Positions 17,022 to 25,503 of a DNA stretch of 64,000 bases are shown piece after piece. The notes under the pieces are model-generated. The model searched no databases. It saw nothing but the letters and a program-made list of their open reading frames with translations, and had not been told where the DNA came from. How positions within the stretch are numbered: position 1 is the first letter of the stretch; each line of letters starts with the position of its first letter. The stretch comes from Pseudomonas taiwanensis. Its GTDB lineage: Bacteria; Pseudomonadota; Gammaproteobacteria; Pseudomonadales; Pseudomonadaceae. A program made the translations under genes and the position numbers. Where the stretch lies: assembly GCF_013393345.1 (NCBI RefSeq), contig NZ_QJRF01000069.1, forward strand, positions 1-64,000, read 5' to 3'.

Positions 17022-17068
17022 CAGGCCTTCAGTAGCCCGAAACCACTCCAGACGCGCGCAGCAGATCG

Positions 17069-17509
17069 CTATTCAGGGATGCGCAGCACCTGCCCAGGAT
17101 AAATCTTGTCCGGGTGCGAGAGCATCGGCTTGTTGGCCTCGAAGATCTTGTTGTAGGCATTGGCGTTGCCGTACTCGGCCTTGGCAATGGCGCTCAGGGT
17201 GTCGCCCTTCTTCACCGTGACGAAACGTGCCGGAGCCACGGCAGGCGCGCTGACGCTGATCTGGTCTTCAACCTTGGCCACACCCTCGACATTGCCCAGG
17301 GCCAGGAGGATCTTCTCTTTCTCTTCCTGGGTGGCCACTTCGCCACGGGCGATCACCTTGTCACCTTCCACCGTCAGCTCGATGGCAGGATTGCCCAAGC
17401 CCACCTTGGCCACGTGTTCCTTCAGCGCATCAGCAGCCTGCGCCTCCTGGCCCACCAGCGTTTCCCACAGCTTCACACCCGCTTCTTTGACAAAGTCGAA
17501 GATGCCCAT
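17069..17509 (-). CDS. kbp: potassium-binding protein Kbp (BON-LysM)
   Basis: Small cytoplasmic protein resembling E. coli Kbp/YgaU, a high-affinity K+ binder with a BON domain followed by LysM. 146 residues against 149. MGIFDFVKEAGVKLWE at the start, BON domain about 25-85 (EKEKILLALGNVEGVAKVED), LysM about 95-144 (VKKGDTLSAIAKAEYGN, PDKIYPGQVLRIPE). The start at 17509 has AGAGGA upstream; an in-frame extension toward 18394 runs antisense to the LysR gene and is rejected. No signal peptide. Divergent from the LysR regulator at 17639. Confidence 0.88.
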   Translation of the reverse strand: MGIFDFVKEAGVKLWETLVGQEAQAADALKEHVAKVGLGNPAIELTVEGDKVIARGEVATQEEKEKILLALGNVEGVAKVEDQISVSAPAVAPARFVTVKKGDTLSAIAKAEYGNANAYNKIFEANKPMLSHPDKIYPGQVLRIPE

Positions 17510-17638
17510 GACAAATCCTCTCGTTCCACAGGGATGGCGCACCCGGCGCCTGGGAGGTGCAAGTCTAGACGTCCGTTCCAGCTCGACCGCCCGATGGCGA
17601 CGACAGGCTAGAATTCCGCTGCACATCAAGGAGCCGGC

Positions 17639-18538
17639 ATGGACATCAAGCAACTGAAGTTCCTCATCGCGCTGGAGGAAACCCGCCATTTCGGCCAGGC
17701 CGCCGCGCGCTGCCACGTCACTCAGCCGACGCTGTCCATGCGCCTGCGCAGCCTGGAAGAGGAGCTCGGCCTGGAACTGGTGATCCGTGGTCAGCGCTTC
17801 GAAGGGTTCACTGATGCCGGCCAGCGTGTGCTGGCCTGGGCGCGCACCCTGCTCGCGGCCCATGACGGTCTCTACGCCGAAGCGGCGGCCTGTCGCGGCC
17901 AACTGGTCGGGACCTTGCGCCTCGGGGTGGTGCCGCTGGCCGGCTTCGACCCGATGCGCCTGGTCGAAGCCTTCTCGGCACCGCACCCGAGCCTGCGCTT
18001 CCAGCTGTTTTCGATGAGTTCCGAGCAGATTCTCGAAGGCCTGGCGCGCAATCAGCTGGACCTTGGCCTGTCCTATCTCGACCGCCTGGATCGCGAGCAC
18101 TTCGAGAGCCTGGAACTGGCACAGGCCCGCATGGGCCTTCTGCACGATCGCCGGCATTTCAGCTTCGACACCTCGGCCCTGCCCTGGGAAAGCCTGGTGG
18201 ACCTGCCCCTGGGCCTGCTCTCGGGCGGCATGCACTTCCGCCAATCCATCGACCATGGCTTCCGCAGCCGGGGCCTGTCGCCCCAGCCGAGGCTGGAAAC
18301 CGATGCCGTCCATCAGTTGCTGCAGGCCGTGAGTGCCGGACTGTGCTGCGCCATCATGCCGCTGGACAGCGGCCTCGACGATTTCACCGAGCACCTGACA
18401 CTGATCCCCATAGAGGACGCCCGCACCCTGGCCCCACTGGGCCTGATCCTGCGGCGGGGCGCCCCGCGCTCGGCCCTGGCGGATGCCTGTTTCTCCGAAG
18501 CGCGGGCCTTGCTGGAGCTCGATTCGCCCAGCCGATAG
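17639..18538 (+). CDS. LysR-family transcriptional regulator
   Basis: 299 residues: winged helix-turn-helix about 1-62 (HFGQAAARCHVTQPTLSMRL) and a periplasmic-binding-protein-like effector domain 90-295. The DNA-binding half resembles CynR/OxyR-type LysR proteins; the effector cannot be inferred. It lies divergent from kbp and 93 bases upstream of fdhD on the same strand, so control of the fdhD-molybdoenzyme pair is possible. ATG preceded by AAGGAG. Confidence 0.88.
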   Translation: MDIKQLKFLIALEETRHFGQAAARCHVTQPTLSMRLRSLEEELGLELVIRGQRFEGFTDAGQRVLAWARTLLAAHDGLYAEAAACRGQLVGTLRLGVVPLAGFDPMRLVEAFSAPHPSLRFQLFSMSSEQILEGLARNQLDLGLSYLDRLDREHFESLELAQARMGLLHDRRHFSFDTSALPWESLVDLPLGLLSGGMHFRQSIDHGFRSRGLSPQPRLETDAVHQLLQAVSAGLCCAIMPLDSGLDDFTEHLTLIPIEDARTLAPLGLILRRGAPRSALADACFSEARALLELDSPSR

Positions 18539-18631
18539 ACGCGCTCGATCAATGAATCGGGAATAGCGATTAGACGCCCGTACCAGGCGGGCCTAGGATG
18601 GCTGAGTCAATCCGTCGCAGGGGGCAGAACC

Positions 18632-19477
18632 ATGCCGAACCCAGACGCCAAGCGCCATCTCACCGCTGTGGATAACCCGCCCGAACCAACCGGCTACCAA
18701 TATGCCGAGCTGGATGGTGAAGCGCGCGTGGAAGATGCCGCCCTGGCCGAAGAGTGCGCCCTGGCGATTTCCTACAACGGCATCAGTTATGCCGTGATGA
18801 TGGTTTCCCCCAGTGCCCTGGAAGACTTCGTCGCGGGTTTCAGCCTGAGCAGCGCCGTAGTCCAGTCAATCGACGATATCTATGACATCCAGCTCGAAGG
18901 CGAGGGCATCGCCTTGCACGCGGAAGTGGATATCGGCAATCGCGCCTTCTGGTCGCTCAAGGAACAGCGCCGCAATCTGGCCGGCACCACCGGCTGCGGA
19001 CTCTGCGGCGTAGAAGCGCTGGAACAGGCGCTGCCGGAACTGCGCTCCCTGACGCCGGCTCCCTTGCCGCCTGCAGAGCACTTCATCGACCTGCGCCAGC
19101 GTATCAACGCCGCGCAGGAACTGGCCCGACGCAGCGGTGCACTGCACGCCGCGCTGTTCGTCGATGGCGATGGTGAGGTGCGCCTCTGCCGCGAAGACAT
19201 CGGCCGCCACAACGCCCTCGACAAACTGATCGGCGCGCTGCTGCGCCAGGGGCTGGACCCTCGCTGCGGTTTTGCCGTGGTCACCAGCCGCTGCAGCCTG
19301 GAACTTATCCACAAGGCCGTGCGCGCGGGCCTGTCCACCTTGGTCAGCCTCTCCGCCCCCACCACCCTGACGGTGGAATGGGCACGCCGGCATCACCTCA
19401 ACCTCATCCACCTGCCCCATCACAGCGCACCACGGGTCTACAGCCCGGCGCCGCAATCGAAAGCCGACATCGAATGA
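18632..19477 (+). CDS. fdhD: sulfurtransferase FdhD, molybdenum cofactor activation
   Basis: FdhD passes sulfur from IscS-type desulfurase to the molybdopterin cofactor, which formate dehydrogenases need for activity. 281 residues. The essential Cys pair is at residues 122 and 125 in TTGCGLCG, and the RHNALDKLIG segment typical of the family is near 190. It overlaps the downstream FdhF-like gene by 4 bases (ATGA), indicating that the chaperone and its client are made together. Predicted cytoplasmic. Confidence 0.93.
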   Translation: MPNPDAKRHLTAVDNPPEPTGYQYAELDGEARVEDAALAEECALAISYNGISYAVMMVSPSALEDFVAGFSLSSAVVQSIDDIYDIQLEGEGIALHAEVDIGNRAFWSLKEQRRNLAGTTGCGLCGVEALEQALPELRSLTPAPLPPAEHFIDLRQRINAAQELARRSGALHAALFVDGDGEVRLCREDIGRHNALDKLIGALLRQGLDPRCGFAVVTSRCSLELIHKAVRAGLSTLVSLSAPTTLTVEWARRHHLNLIHLPHHSAPRVYSPAPQSKADIE

Positions 19478-21795
19478 GCCTGCAACCCGTAAACCCCCGC
19501 TACAAGCCCTACAAAGGCGCCGCGGCTGGTTGGGGGGCGCTGAAAAGCGTCACCCGCTTCTGGCTGGACAGCAAACAGCCGTTCAAGAATCTCCGCGCCC
19601 TGCTCAAGACCAACCAGAACGGCGGCTTCGACTGCCCCGGATGCGCCTGGGGCGATTCCCCCGAGGACGGCCGCGTCAAGTTCTGCGAGAACGGCGCCAA
19701 GGCAGTCAACTGGGAAGCCACCAAGCGCCGGGTGGATGCCGCCTTCTTCGCCCGCTACAGCGTCAGCCAGCTGCGCGACCAGAGCGACTATTGGCTCGAA
19801 TACCAGGGTCGCCTGACCCAGCCGATGCGCTACGACCGCCAGACCGACCATTACGTGCCGGTCAGCTGGGACCATGCCTTCGCCTTGGTGGCACGCCATC
19901 TGCGCAACCTGGAAAGCCCGCACCAGGCGGAGTTCTACACCTCCGGCCGCGCCAGCAACGAAGCGGCCTATCTGTATCAACTCTTCGTCCGCGCCTTCGG
20001 CACCAACAACTTCCCCGACTGCTCGAACATGTGTCACGAGGCCAGCGGCGTTGCGCTGATCCAGAGCGTCGGGGTCGGCAAGGGCAGCGTGACCTTCCAC
20101 GACTTCGAACATGCCGACGCCATCTTCGTGTTCGGCCAGAACCCGGGCACCAACCATCCGCGCATGCTTGAGCCGCTTCGCGAAGCCGTGCAAAGGGGCG
20201 CGCAGGTGGTCTGCTTCAATCCGCTCAAGGAGCGCGGCCTGGAGCGATTCCAGCACCCGCAACATGCCCTGGAGATGCTCAGCAACGGCTCTCGGCCGCT
20301 CAACACCGCGTTCTTCCGCCCTGCGCTGGGCGGCGACATGGCGGCCATTCGCGGCATCGCCAAGTTCCTCCTGCAGTGGGAGCGCGAAGCCCAGGCGAAC
20401 GGCGAAGCGCCAGTGTTCGACCACGCCTTCATCGCCGAACACACCCTCGGCGTCGACGCCTATTTGGCGGAAGTGGATGCCACGCCCTGGGCGCAGATCG
20501 AAGCGCAATCGGGCCTGACGCTGGAAGAGATCGAAATCTCCGCGCGCATCTACCGCAATTCCCGCAATGTGATCGTCTGCTGGGCGATGGGCATCACCCA
20601 GCACCGCCATTCGGTGCCGACCATCCAGGAACTCGTCAACCTGCAACTCCTGCGCGGTAACGTCGGCCGTCCCGGCGCGGGCCTGTGCCCGGTTCGCGGC
20701 CACAGCAACGTGCAGGGCGATCGCACCATGGGCATCAATGACCGGCCGCCCGCGGCGCTGCTCGACGCACTGGAAAAACGCTTCGGCTTCCAGGTCCCCC
20801 GGGACAACGGCCACAACACCGTGGAAGCGATCAACGCCATGCTCGAGGGTCATGGGAAGGTCTTCATCGGCCTCGGCGGCAACTTCGCCCAGGCGACGCC
20901 GGACAGCTCCCGCACCCATGCCGCGCTGCAGAACTGCGAACTGACCGTGCAGATCAGCACCAAGCTCAACCGCAGCCACCTGACCATTGGCCAGGAAGCG
21001 CTGATCCTGCCCTGCCTCGGCCGTACCGATATCGACCGCCAGCTGGACGTCCCGCAGGCCGTGACGGTGGAAGATTCCTTCAGCATGATCCATGCGTCCT
21101 ACGGCCAGCTGGAGCCCTCTTCCCGCGAAATGCGTTCCGAGCCGGCCATCATTGCCGGCATCGCCAAGGCCACCTTGGGCGACCATCCGGTGGATTGGGA
21201 CGCCCTGATCGCCAACTACGACCGCATCAGGGATCTGATCGCCGAGACCATTCCCGGCTTCGAGGACTTCAACCGCCGCGTGCAGAATCCCGGTGGTTTC
21301 TACCTGGGCAACAGCGCCAATGCCCGGCGCTGGACGACGCAGACCGGCCGCGCCAACTTCCAGTCGAATCCGCTACCGGCCGACCTGCTCCACGAGAAGG
21401 TTCGCAGCACCGGCAAAACGCCGCACCTGATCCTCCAGACCCTGCGCTCCCACGACCAGTACAACACCACCATCTACGGCCTGGACGACCGCTATCGTGG
21501 CGTGCGCGGCCAGCGCGATGTGGTCTTCGCCAACGAGGCCGACATTCGCCGGCTGGGCTTTGAGCCTGGGCAGAAGGTGGACATGGTCACGCTCTGGGAC
21601 GACGGTGTGGAACGCCGCGTATCCGACTTCAGCCTGCTGGCCTTCGACATCCCGGCCGGACAGGCTGCCGCCTACTACCCGGAAACCAACCCATTGGTAC
21701 CGCTGGAAAGTTACGGCGACGGCAGCTACACCCCCACCTCCAAGTTCGTGGCCATCCGCCTCGAAGCCTCCCGCGACAACAGCCGCATCCTCTGA
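19474..21795 (+). CDS. FdhF/YdeP-family molybdopterin oxidoreductase
   Basis: Formate-dehydrogenase-like molybdenum enzyme of the YdeP subgroup (YdeP 759 residues; here 773). No Tat signal, so cytoplasmic. N-terminal Cys residues (FDCPGCAWGD and KFCENGAK) are few for an iron-sulfur site. The residue at the position of Sec140 of E. coli FdhF is Cys (SNMCHEASG). Cofactor-binding stretches FVFGQNPGTNHPRM and LLRGNVGRPGAGLCPVRGHS are clear. No electron-transfer subunits are encoded beside it. The physiological substrate of this subgroup is uncertain. Start chosen at the 4-base overlap with fdhD. Confidence 0.85.
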   Translation: MSLQPVNPRYKPYKGAAAGWGALKSVTRFWLDSKQPFKNLRALLKTNQNGGFDCPGCAWGDSPEDGRVKFCENGAKAVNWEATKRRVDAAFFARYSVSQLRDQSDYWLEYQGRLTQPMRYDRQTDHYVPVSWDHAFALVARHLRNLESPHQAEFYTSGRASNEAAYLYQLFVRAFGTNNFPDCSNMCHEASGVALIQSVGVGKGSVTFHDFEHADAIFVFGQNPGTNHPRMLEPLREAVQRGAQVVCFNPLKERGLERFQHPQHALEMLSNGSRPLNTAFFRPALGGDMAAIRGIAKFLLQWEREAQANGEAPVFDHAFIAEHTLGVDAYLAEVDATPWAQIEAQSGLTLEEIEISARIYRNSRNVIVCWAMGITQHRHSVPTIQELVNLQLLRGNVGRPGAGLCPVRGHSNVQGDRTMGINDRPPAALLDALEKRFGFQVPRDNGHNTVEAINAMLEGHGKVFIGLGGNFAQATPDSSRTHAALQNCELTVQISTKLNRSHLTIGQEALILPCLGRTDIDRQLDVPQAVTVEDSFSMIHASYGQLEPSSREMRSEPAIIAGIAKATLGDHPVDWDALIANYDRIRDLIAETIPGFEDFNRRVQNPGGFYLGNSANARRWTTQTGRANFQSNPLPADLLHEKVRSTGKTPHLILQTLRSHDQYNTTIYGLDDRYRGVRGQRDVVFANEADIRRLGFEPGQKVDMVTLWDDGVERRVSDFSLLAFDIPAGQAAAYYPETNPLVPLESYGDGSYTPTSKFVAIRLEASRDNSRIL

Positions 21796-22199
21796 GACTG
21801 CGGCTGCTCCTACCGAATGGCGCCAGTGCGCGCGCAAGAATTCACCGCAATCCGGGGTGCCGGATTGCGGTAAATATCAACTTGAAACTTAAGTAGGGTA
21901 AGTTTGCTTCTCGAACTTGAATAACAAGAAACAATTTGAAATACGGAATAAATGCCTATATAAAGTCTCGACGGAACTTTATGTGAATGGGCACTTTGCC
22001 AGCATCCAGAAGAGCCTGAAAGGCACGAAACAAGCGGATGGGAATAGGTCTCTGACAACCCGAATCGAAAAAAGTTCTGTCGCAAAATCAGATAATTAAA
22101 AAAATAAGAAAAGTTGATACTTTTCGTCGCCCACTACTTGCGTAAGTAAATTCCCACAGTAAATATCGCCTCACCAAAACCAATGAGGCGACCCTCATC
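21796..22199. other. AT-rich intergenic region
   Basis: From about 21870 to 22180 the sequence is strikingly A/T-rich and purine-rich compared with its neighbours. It contains a near-consensus promoter (21936-21964), a second weaker promoter-like pair TTGCGT (22138-22143) and TAAATA (22160-22165), and a Lys-rich 60-codon frame starting TTG at 21917 without a Shine-Dalgarno. It is either a long 5' leader of the glycine-zipper gene or a small RNA locus. Confidence 0.5.
21936..21964 (+). promoter_or_regulatory. sigma-70 promoter
   Basis: TTGAAA (21936-21941), 17-base spacer, TATAAA (21959-21964); predicted start near 21971. One mismatch from consensus in each hexamer with optimal spacing. The nearest gene starts 229 bases downstream of that start. 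Confidence 0.65.
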
Positions 22200-22691
22200 A
22201 TGAAGTACACCTCGATCCTCCTTCTGTCCCTTGGCCTCGCCAGCGGCAGCGTCTTCGCAGGCGGCAATACCGATGCCGGTATTGGCGGTGCGCTGGGCGG
22301 GGTCCTGGGTTCTGTGGTCGGCAATGCCGTAGGCGGCAGCACCGGCGCGGCCATTGGTGCCGGCGTGGGTGGTGCAGCCGGTGGCGCAGTAGCAGCCCCG
22401 AAACGCAACCGCACCGAAGCCGCCATCGGCGGTGGCCTGGGCGCGGCTGGCGGTCAAGTCGTTGGTCGGCAGATGGGCGGCACCACCGGTGGTCTGATCG
22501 GCGCGGCCCTCGGCGGCGGCGCCGGCGGTGCCCTCGGCAACGAATTCGGTGACCGTAACCGCTACGACGATGACGACTACGATGATGACCATCGCCACTA
22601 TCGTCGTGCCTACCGCGACCACCCCGGTCGTGGACACGCCTGGGGCCATCGCAAGCACAAGCACAAGCACCACGGTGATTGGGACGACTGA
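22200..22691 (+). CDS. secreted glycine-zipper protein 1
   Basis: 163 residues. Cleavable signal peptide about 1-20 (MKYTSILLLSLGLASGSVFA), then alternating glycine-zipper stretches (GGALGGVLGSVVGNAVGG, AAIGAGVGGAAGG) separated by a basic loop, then an acidic Asp run (about 125-134) and a His/Arg/Lys-rich tail. Glycine zippers of this kind insert in or associate with membranes; periplasmic or outer-membrane placement is likely. Function unknown. A paralogue follows at 22856. GAGG lies 11 bases before the ATG. Terminator directly behind the gene. Confidence 0.75.
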   Translation: MKYTSILLLSLGLASGSVFAGGNTDAGIGGALGGVLGSVVGNAVGGSTGAAIGAGVGGAAGGAVAAPKRNRTEAAIGGGLGAAGGQVVGRQMGGTTGGLIGAALGGGAGGALGNEFGDRNRYDDDDYDDDHRHYRRAYRDHPGRGHAWGHRKHKHKHHGDWDD

Positions 22692-22705
22692 TCGACCCCG
22701 CTAAC

Positions 22706-22733
22706 AAAAAAGCCCGCTTGAAGCGGGCTTTTT
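22706..22733 (+). terminator. Rho-independent terminator
   Basis: AAAAAAGCCCGCTT / AAGCGGGCTTTTT, a nine-base GC-rich core ending in a T-run, 15 bases after the first glycine-zipper gene. It separates the two paralogues into different transcripts. Confidence 0.9.
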
Positions 22734-22855
22734 CAAGACCTGAGGTCTGGTCGAGCGACAGCCACCCCTCCCGATTCCAAAATTCGACTTCTGTCATGAG
22801 TACCGGCCAAGCGGCGGGACCATGGCTCACCTTTTTGAAATGGAGACTTAGCAAC

Positions 22856-23257
22856 ATGCGTAAAGCAGTAACCGCCCTCGCCCTCAGCCTGCTGGCCACT
22901 CAGGCCGTAGTAGCCGGTGAAACCACCAACAACGCCATCGGTGGCGGCCTCGGTGGCGTCCTGGGCAACGTTGTTGGCAACGCTGTCGGCGGCAGCACTG
23001 GCGCCGCTATCGGTGCCGGCCTGGGTGGTGCAGCAGGTGGCGCCATGACCGCCAAGAGCGGCCGCAAGACCGAAGCCGCCATCGGCGGTGGCCTGGGTGC
23101 AGCGGGCGGCTCGGTAGCCGGTCGCGCACTGGGCGGCTCCACAGGTTCCGCCATCGGCGCTGGCCTGGGTGGCGCAGCGGGTGGCGCCATCGCCACCGAA
23201 CTGACCAAGGACGATCACGACGGTCACAACCACAAGCACCGCAAGCATCGCCACTGA
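22856..23257 (+). CDS. secreted glycine-zipper protein 2
   Basis: 133 residues. Signal peptide about 1-20 (LALSLLATQAVVAG), then three glycine-zipper blocks (GGGLGGVLGNVVGNAVGG, GAGLGGAAGGA and a third copy), ending in a short His-rich tail (DDHDGHNHKHRKHRH) that could bind metal. Clearly paralogous to the preceding gene: the first zipper is nearly identical, but the Asp run and part of the tail are missing. Start at 22856 with GGAG ten bases upstream; the in-frame extension to 22679 would run through the terminator. Function unknown. Confidence 0.75.
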   Translation: MRKAVTALALSLLATQAVVAGETTNNAIGGGLGGVLGNVVGNAVGGSTGAAIGAGLGGAAGGAMTAKSGRKTEAAIGGGLGAAGGSVAGRALGGSTGSAIGAGLGGAAGGAIATELTKDDHDGHNHKHRKHRH

Positions 23258-23271
23258 TTGATGCACCCATG

Positions 23272-23300
23272 AAAAAGCCCGGCATTTGCCGGGCTTTTTT
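23272..23300 (+). terminator. Rho-independent terminator
   Basis: AAAAAGCCCGGC / GCCGGGCTTTTT with loop ATTT. It serves the second glycine-zipper gene and, read on the other strand, convergent sstT. Confidence 0.9.
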
Positions 23301-23314
23301 GTTGCTGGGCGAAA

Positions 23315-24562
23315 TCAGCCGATCTGCTGTTCGGCGCGCGCCTCATCCACGTCGCCGCTGGCCATGCAGGCGGCTGCGGTGAAGAGAACGTCGGTCGACG
23401 AATTCAGCGCGGTCTCGGCGGCGTCCTGGAGGATGCCGATGATGAAGCCCACGGCCACGACCTGCATTGCCACTTCGCTGGGGATGCCGAACAGGCTGCA
23501 GGCCAGCGGGATCAGCAGCAGCGAGCCACCCGCCACGCCGGAAGCGCCACAGGCGCAGATGGAGGCCACGACGCTGAGCAGGATCGCGGTGGGGATGTCG
23601 ACGACAATGCCCAGGGTCGTCACCGCTGCCAGGGTCAGCACGGTGATGGTGATGGCGGCACCGGCCATGTTGATGGTGGCGCCCAGCGGGATGGAGACCG
23701 AGTAGGTGTCTTCGTGCAGGCCAAGCTTCTCCGCCAGTTGCAGGTTGACCGGGATGTTGGCCGCCGAGCTGCGGGTGAAGAAGGCCGTGATGCCGCTTTC
23801 ACGCAGGCAGGTCAGCACCAGCGGATAGGGGTTGCGGCGAATCTTCGAGAACACGATCAGCGGATTCACGACGAAGGCCACGAACAGCATGCAGCCCAGC
23901 AACACCGCCAGCAGGTGGGCGTAGTCGGCCAGCACGCCAATGCCGTTCTCGGCGAGGGTCGAAGCCACCAGGCCGAAGATGCCCAGTGGGGCGAAGCTGA
24001 TCACCACGCGGACAATCAGCGACACGCCATGGGACAGGTCGCTGAACACATTCCGGGTGGTTTCACTGCCCTGGCGGATGGCAATGCCCAGGCCCACGGC
24101 CCAGACCAGGATGCCGATGAAGTTGGCCTCCATCAGCGCCGTCACCGGGTTGGCCACGGCACTGCCCAGCAGGCTCAGCAACACTTCGGAGATGTTGCCG
24201 GGCGGCGCCAGGTCAGCGGCACCAGTGCTCAGGGTGATGGTCGAGGGGAAGACGCTGGAAGCCATCACGGCCACCACGGCGGCGGAGAACGTGCCGATCA
24301 GGTAAAGCACGAGGATCGGGCGAATGTGCGTGCGCTCGCCCGGCTTGTGGTTGGCGATAGCAGCGATCACCAGGATGAACACCAGCACAGGCGCCACGGC
24401 CTTCAGGGCCATGACGAAGAGCTTGCCGAGCAGGCCAACGGCGCTGGCGTACTGGGGTGCGGTCAAGGCGAGGGCGATGCCGGCGATCAGGCCGACGATG
24501 ATCCGGGTCACCAGGCTGGTGCGTTTCAAGCGTTGCAGGATGGAGCCGTTTGCATGAGTCAT
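23315..24562 (-). CDS. sstT: serine/threonine:sodium symporter
   Basis: Inner-membrane Na+-coupled importer of L-serine and L-threonine, DAACS family. 415 residues against 414 in E. coli. Eight membrane helices plus two re-entrant hairpins predicted; key segments [19 protein letters not shown] near 290 and [14 protein letters not shown] near 325 match the substrate and Na+ site. Start [18 protein letters not shown] at 24562; an extension to 24661 has no supporting features. It converges with the glycine-zipper gene. I do not recall sstT at this place in P. aeruginosa. Confidence 0.93.
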   Translation of the reverse strand: MTHANGSILQRLKRTSLVTRIIVGLIAGIALALTAPQYASAVGLLGKLFVMALKAVAPVLVFILVIAAIANHKPGERTHIRPILVLYLIGTFSAAVVAVMASSVFPSTITLSTGAADLAPPGNISEVLLSLLGSAVANPVTALMEANFIGILVWAVGLGIAIRQGSETTRNVFSDLSHGVSLIVRVVISFAPLGIFGLVASTLAENGIGVLADYAHLLAVLLGCMLFVAFVVNPLIVFSKIRRNPYPLVLTCLRESGITAFFTRSSAANIPVNLQLAEKLGLHEDTYSVSIPLGATINMAGAAITITVLTLAAVTTLGIVVDIPTAILLSVVASICACGASGVAGGSLLLIPLACSLFGIPSEVAMQVVAVGFIIGILQDAAETALNSSTDVLFTAAACMASGDVDEARAEQQIG

Positions 24563-24858
24563 GGCAGGTACCGCAGAACGTTCGGGCCACACGACAAGCC
24601 AGCCCGGGAATGGCAATTGGACTCCGATGACGTCCCGTCCTCCATGCTGCAGATCAAGCAAAAAAGAAAGAACCCTGCCGCGTGGTGTTCACCTCGCAGC
24701 CGGTCGGGACGTTTCGGGTTTGGCGCGCATTGTGCGGATTCACGCCAGCAATGGATAGATCGCGCGGACGGTCGGGACTCTGGATGTCGCTATTTCAGCC
24801 ATATCGGGCCGAATGGATGAAAGTTGCCCACAGGCTGAGGACGGCGGGAAGCTGCACT
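24563..24858. other. upstream region of sstT
   Basis: Nearly 300 bases between the sstT start and the family A repeat. It includes an A-rich run (AAAAAAGAAAGAA near 24660-24672) but no convincing gene, riboswitch or promoter that I can name. Confidence 0.4.
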
Positions 24859-24955
24859 TGTGGGGGCGAATTCATTCGCTAAGGGCGGCGTAGCCGCCCC
24901 CTAGGCTTCGTCGGGCAAACCTACGGTCTGCATAGCGAATGAATTCGCCCCCACA
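24859..24955. repeat. family A repeat copy 3 (97 bp)
   Basis: Outer arms TGTGGGGGCGAATTCATTCG and its partner ending CGCCCCCACA. Inner hairpin 1 GGGCGGC-GTA-GCCGCCC; inner hairpin 2 GCAAACC-TAC-GGTCTGC with one mismatch. Located between the thioesterase gene (24970) and sstT, both on the minus strand. Confidence 0.85.
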
Positions 24956-24969
24956 GGAAAAGCAGTCAG

Positions 24970-25407
24970 TCAGGTTGCGACCACCAACTCCGCCAATGCC
25001 GCACGCAGCGTCTCGGGAATTGGCACTGGCCGGTTGCTTTCGCGCTCGACGAAGACATGCACGAAGCGTCCGGCCGCACAGGCCTCGCTCTCGCCCTGCT
25101 TGAAGATCGCCAGTTCGTACTGCACCGAACTGTTGCCCAGCTTGCCCACCCGCAGCCCGACCTCGATGCGGTCGGGGAAGGCGATGGAGGCGAAGTAATC
25201 GCAGGACGAACTCACCACGAAGCCCACCACGCCGCCTTCATGGATATCCAGCCCACCCTGTTCGATCAGGTAGGTGTTCACGGCACTGTCGAAAAAGCCG
25301 TAATAGACCACGTTGTTCACATGACCGTAGATGTCGTTGTCGTGCCAGCGCGTGGTGATGGGCTGGAAGTGGCGGTAGTCGCCGCGCAGGTGCTCGGGTT
25401 GGCTCAT
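24970..25407 (-). CDS. hotdog-fold acyl-CoA thioesterase
   Basis: 145 residues, 4-hydroxybenzoyl-CoA thioesterase type. The RWHDNDIYGHVNNVVYYGF motif near residue 20-38 contains the catalytic Asp and the typical GHVNN signature. It is the last gene of a minus-strand run with an iron alcohol dehydrogenase, an acyl-CoA dehydrogenase and a 3-hydroxyacyl-CoA dehydrogenase, suggesting release of an acyl-CoA product or intermediate. A REP-type repeat lies in the 96-base gap before the alcohol dehydrogenase, so co-transcription is uncertain. Confidence 0.88.
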   Translation of the reverse strand: MSQPEHLRGDYRHFQPITTRWHDNDIYGHVNNVVYYGFFDSAVNTYLIEQGGLDIHEGGVVGFVVSSSCDYFASIAFPDRIEVGLRVGKLGNSSVQYELAIFKQGESEACAAGRFVHVFVERESNRPVPIPETLRAALAELVVAT

Positions 25408-25438
25408 GGGGTTCCCTGGGTTCGGTTGGATCGACTCA

Positions 25439-25494
25439 TGTAGGAGCGAGCTTGCTCGCGAACCGTTGCCTTCGCCAGCAAGCTGGCTCCTACA
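25439..25494. repeat. family B repeat (REPIN) copy 1
   Basis: TGTAGGAGCGAGCTTGCTCG paired with an inverted arm ending AGCTGGCTCCTACA, separated by a short spacer. Typical Pseudomonas REP doublet. Between two minus-strand genes. Confidence 0.85.
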
Positions 25495-25503
25495 AGGGGG
25501 GGG

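Noticed and set aside
17010-17030. Terminator after the YrfG-type gene
   Set aside because: Hairpin GAAGGCCT/AGGCCTTC has no T-run and contains the stop codon in its loop.
19438-21186. Long minus-strand frame opposite the FdhF-like gene
   Set aside because: Antisense artefact; the + strand has full family motifs.
21917-22099. 60-codon Lys-rich frame in the AT-rich region
   Set aside because: TTG start without Shine-Dalgarno, no recognisable domain, and its start lies upstream of the predicted promoter.
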